From positions 124,001 through 188,000 of the forward strand of contig CAWDWB010000010.1 of assembly GCA_963805925.1 (NCBI GenBank): a stretch of DNA of 64,000 nucleotides. Direction: 5' to 3'. Both the position numbers and the translations under genes were made by a program. The notes below the pieces were generated by a model. That model searched no databases. It was not told the origin of the DNA and saw only the letters and a program-made list of their open reading frames with translations. The DNA comes from CAMPKL01 sp963805925. GTDB taxonomy: Bacteria > Acidobacteriota > Terriglobia > Bryobacterales > UBA6623. Shown piece by piece: positions 63,032-64,000 of this stretch. Every line of letters starts with the position of its first letter. The first letter of the stretch is position 1.

Positions 63032-63796
63032 TTATTCGGGCTGAAAGTTCTGCCCGGTGACGCCCGTGTAGGTCTCTATTTTCACGTTGTCGCTGGTGTA
63101 CACCTTGGACGGCAGAGTGGTCTCCAGCGTGGTTTGCCAAACATGGGCGGACAACAAGTTGCTCGTGTTGGTCAGCATTGACTGGAATAACGGGCTGCGG
63201 TCGTAGGCTTCGGCGTCTTTGGCGCTATCCCAAATCGTGATGGAGATCAGTTGGTTCTGAGCTTCCAGGTCTCCGATGAGAAACGCATTGCGGCAGCCCT
63301 TGACCTGGCGTAATGCCGGAATGACCGTGTCGATGTAGGCCTGTTTAAAGCCTTCTAAGCCGCCTTCGCTGGCACGCACGCGCACCAGGCGCAGGTGCAT
63401 GTTCTCGGTCCGGCTATGGACCAAGGCGGCCTCATCCATTACGGCGAAGACACTGTAGGCGCTCGCTTCCGGTTCCTCGATGACGGGCTTGTATTCGAGG
63501 GTTAGATCCGCTGAGAGCTGCAACTGCCACTCGTCGGACTCGGCCAGAAATAACGATCGGGCCTTTTCCGTGAATGCCGCGGGGCGACCGCTGTCTTCGT
63601 AGGCCTGGATGGCGTCCGCAGTTTCCCACAATGTCAGAGCGCTGAATTCGTCCGGGTCAGTCGTGCTTTCGACCAAGGCGGCGAATAGGCAGCCGGGGGT
63701 CTGCTGCAATACCGCATACACTTCGTTGTTGAAAAACTCCCGTAGCTCTTCGACCTTTTCCGGCGTGGACTTGAACGTCACGAAGCGTATGAACAT
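63032..63796 (-). CDS. Tandem antibiotic-biosynthesis-monooxygenase (ABM) domain protein
   Basis: The ATG at 63796 (MFIRFVTFKSTPEKVEELRE) gives 254 residues; the frame extends to 63868 without supporting signals. Two ferredoxin-like ABM domains are seen. The first has VLQQTPGCLFAALVESTTDP and LTLWETADAIQAYEDSGR. The second has LVRVRASEGGLEGFKQAY, LRQVKGCRNAFLIGDLEAQN and ISITIWDSAKDAEAYD. Such domains act as small oxygenases or quinol-related enzymes without cofactors. There is no signal peptide. Specific function unknown. Confidence 0.8.
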   Translation of the reverse strand: MFIRFVTFKSTPEKVEELREFFNNEVYAVLQQTPGCLFAALVESTTDPDEFSALTLWETADAIQAYEDSGRPAAFTEKARSLFLAESDEWQLQLSADLTLEYKPVIEEPEASAYSVFAVMDEAALVHSRTENMHLRLVRVRASEGGLEGFKQAYIDTVIPALRQVKGCRNAFLIGDLEAQNQLISITIWDSAKDAEAYDRSPLFQSMLTNTSNLLSAHVWQTTLETTLPSKVYTSDNVKIETYTGVTGQNFQPE

Positions 63797-64000
63797 GGGG
63801 CACTCTCGCAGCAGGCCGCGGCGCCCGCCGAGGGCAGTATACGCTGCTTCGGCGGCGTAGACCAACACAAACCGCGACGCAGCGGGGCCCTAGGCGGCCC
63901 AGGTTGCTGGGCGGGTCATCCCGACAGGGATGCGAGTCGATTCGTCGCCGACCGACGGCCCCAGCTGATCTGCAGAGACTTGAACTGAGATGAGGTCGGC

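Overview
The window reads as a chromosomal segment of a flagellated acidobacterium, most likely of the Bryobacterales/Solibacter group. This is inferred from families typical of that group: an 829-residue orphan MacB/FtsX permease, two secreted proteins of the TIGR03437 (Solibacter C-terminal domain) type, Ser/Thr kinases joined to PD40/WD40 propellers, paired ThuA-domain proteins and a DinB protein. Base composition is high-GC and coding density is high. There is one tRNA gene (initiator Met); I see no rRNA and no CRISPR array.

Layout. 1-2.3 kb: the tail of a kinase/PD40 protein, then a decayed tyrosine recombinase abutting the 3' end of tRNA-fMet. 2.3-10.7 kb: rsgA, a membrane Ser/Thr kinase, a membrane Fe-S oxidoreductase, a ribBX-type riboflavin gene with an exact 681-bp tandem duplication, an O-methyltransferase and a response regulator lacking its phospho-acceptor Asp. 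10.9-13.5 kb: a 58-residue membrane peptide and a flaG-fliS-fliD-fliT-like block. 13.6-20.7 kb: glycolate oxidase subunits E and F, thiI, polyphosphate glucokinase and a lipoprotein D-aminoacylase. 20.8-28.0 kb: a sigma-54 activator followed by flgBC-fliEFGHIJ, the early flagellar export/rotor operon. 28-41.5 kb: housekeeping and cofactor genes (hfq-hflX, moaA, iscA-nadA), a lytic transglycosylase, a PilZ protein, a site-2 protease, a PHP-type tyrosine phosphatase and a META lipoprotein. 41.5-50.4 kb: a hairpin-rich non-coding stretch, two ThuA proteins, a PfpI protein, TIGR03437/PD40 secreted proteins, cytochrome c and a PEP-CTERM-like remnant. 50.4-52.4 kb: groES-groEL. 52.7-56.5 kb: a tightly overlapping five-gene operon. 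56.5-64 kb: nadC, a CusF-like lipoprotein, a Gfo/Idh oxidoreductase with rhamnose mutarotase, a kinase broken by internal deletion, an NHL protein, a PQQ glucose dehydrogenase fused to cytochrome c, and a tandem ABM-domain protein.

The most unusual region is the 52.7-56.5 kb operon. It encodes a receiver-like protein without the usual catalytic set, a two-TM protein, an intact ExeA-type AAA ATPase, a BY-kinase/ParA-like protein without a P-loop, and a protein joining an apparently inactivated PD-(D/E)XK (NucS-like) domain to a PilZ domain with c-di-GMP-binding motifs. A paralogue of the last protein lies at 37.2-38.3 kb. By analogy with PEP-CTERM/exosortase and capsule loci this looks like a c-di-GMP-responsive envelope or exopolysaccharide module, but that role is inference.

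Several genes carry frame breaks (integrase, 40.0-40.5 kb, 45.0-46.0 kb, 59.3-60.1 kb). Some sit in homopolymer runs, so base-calling error must be weighed against real decay.
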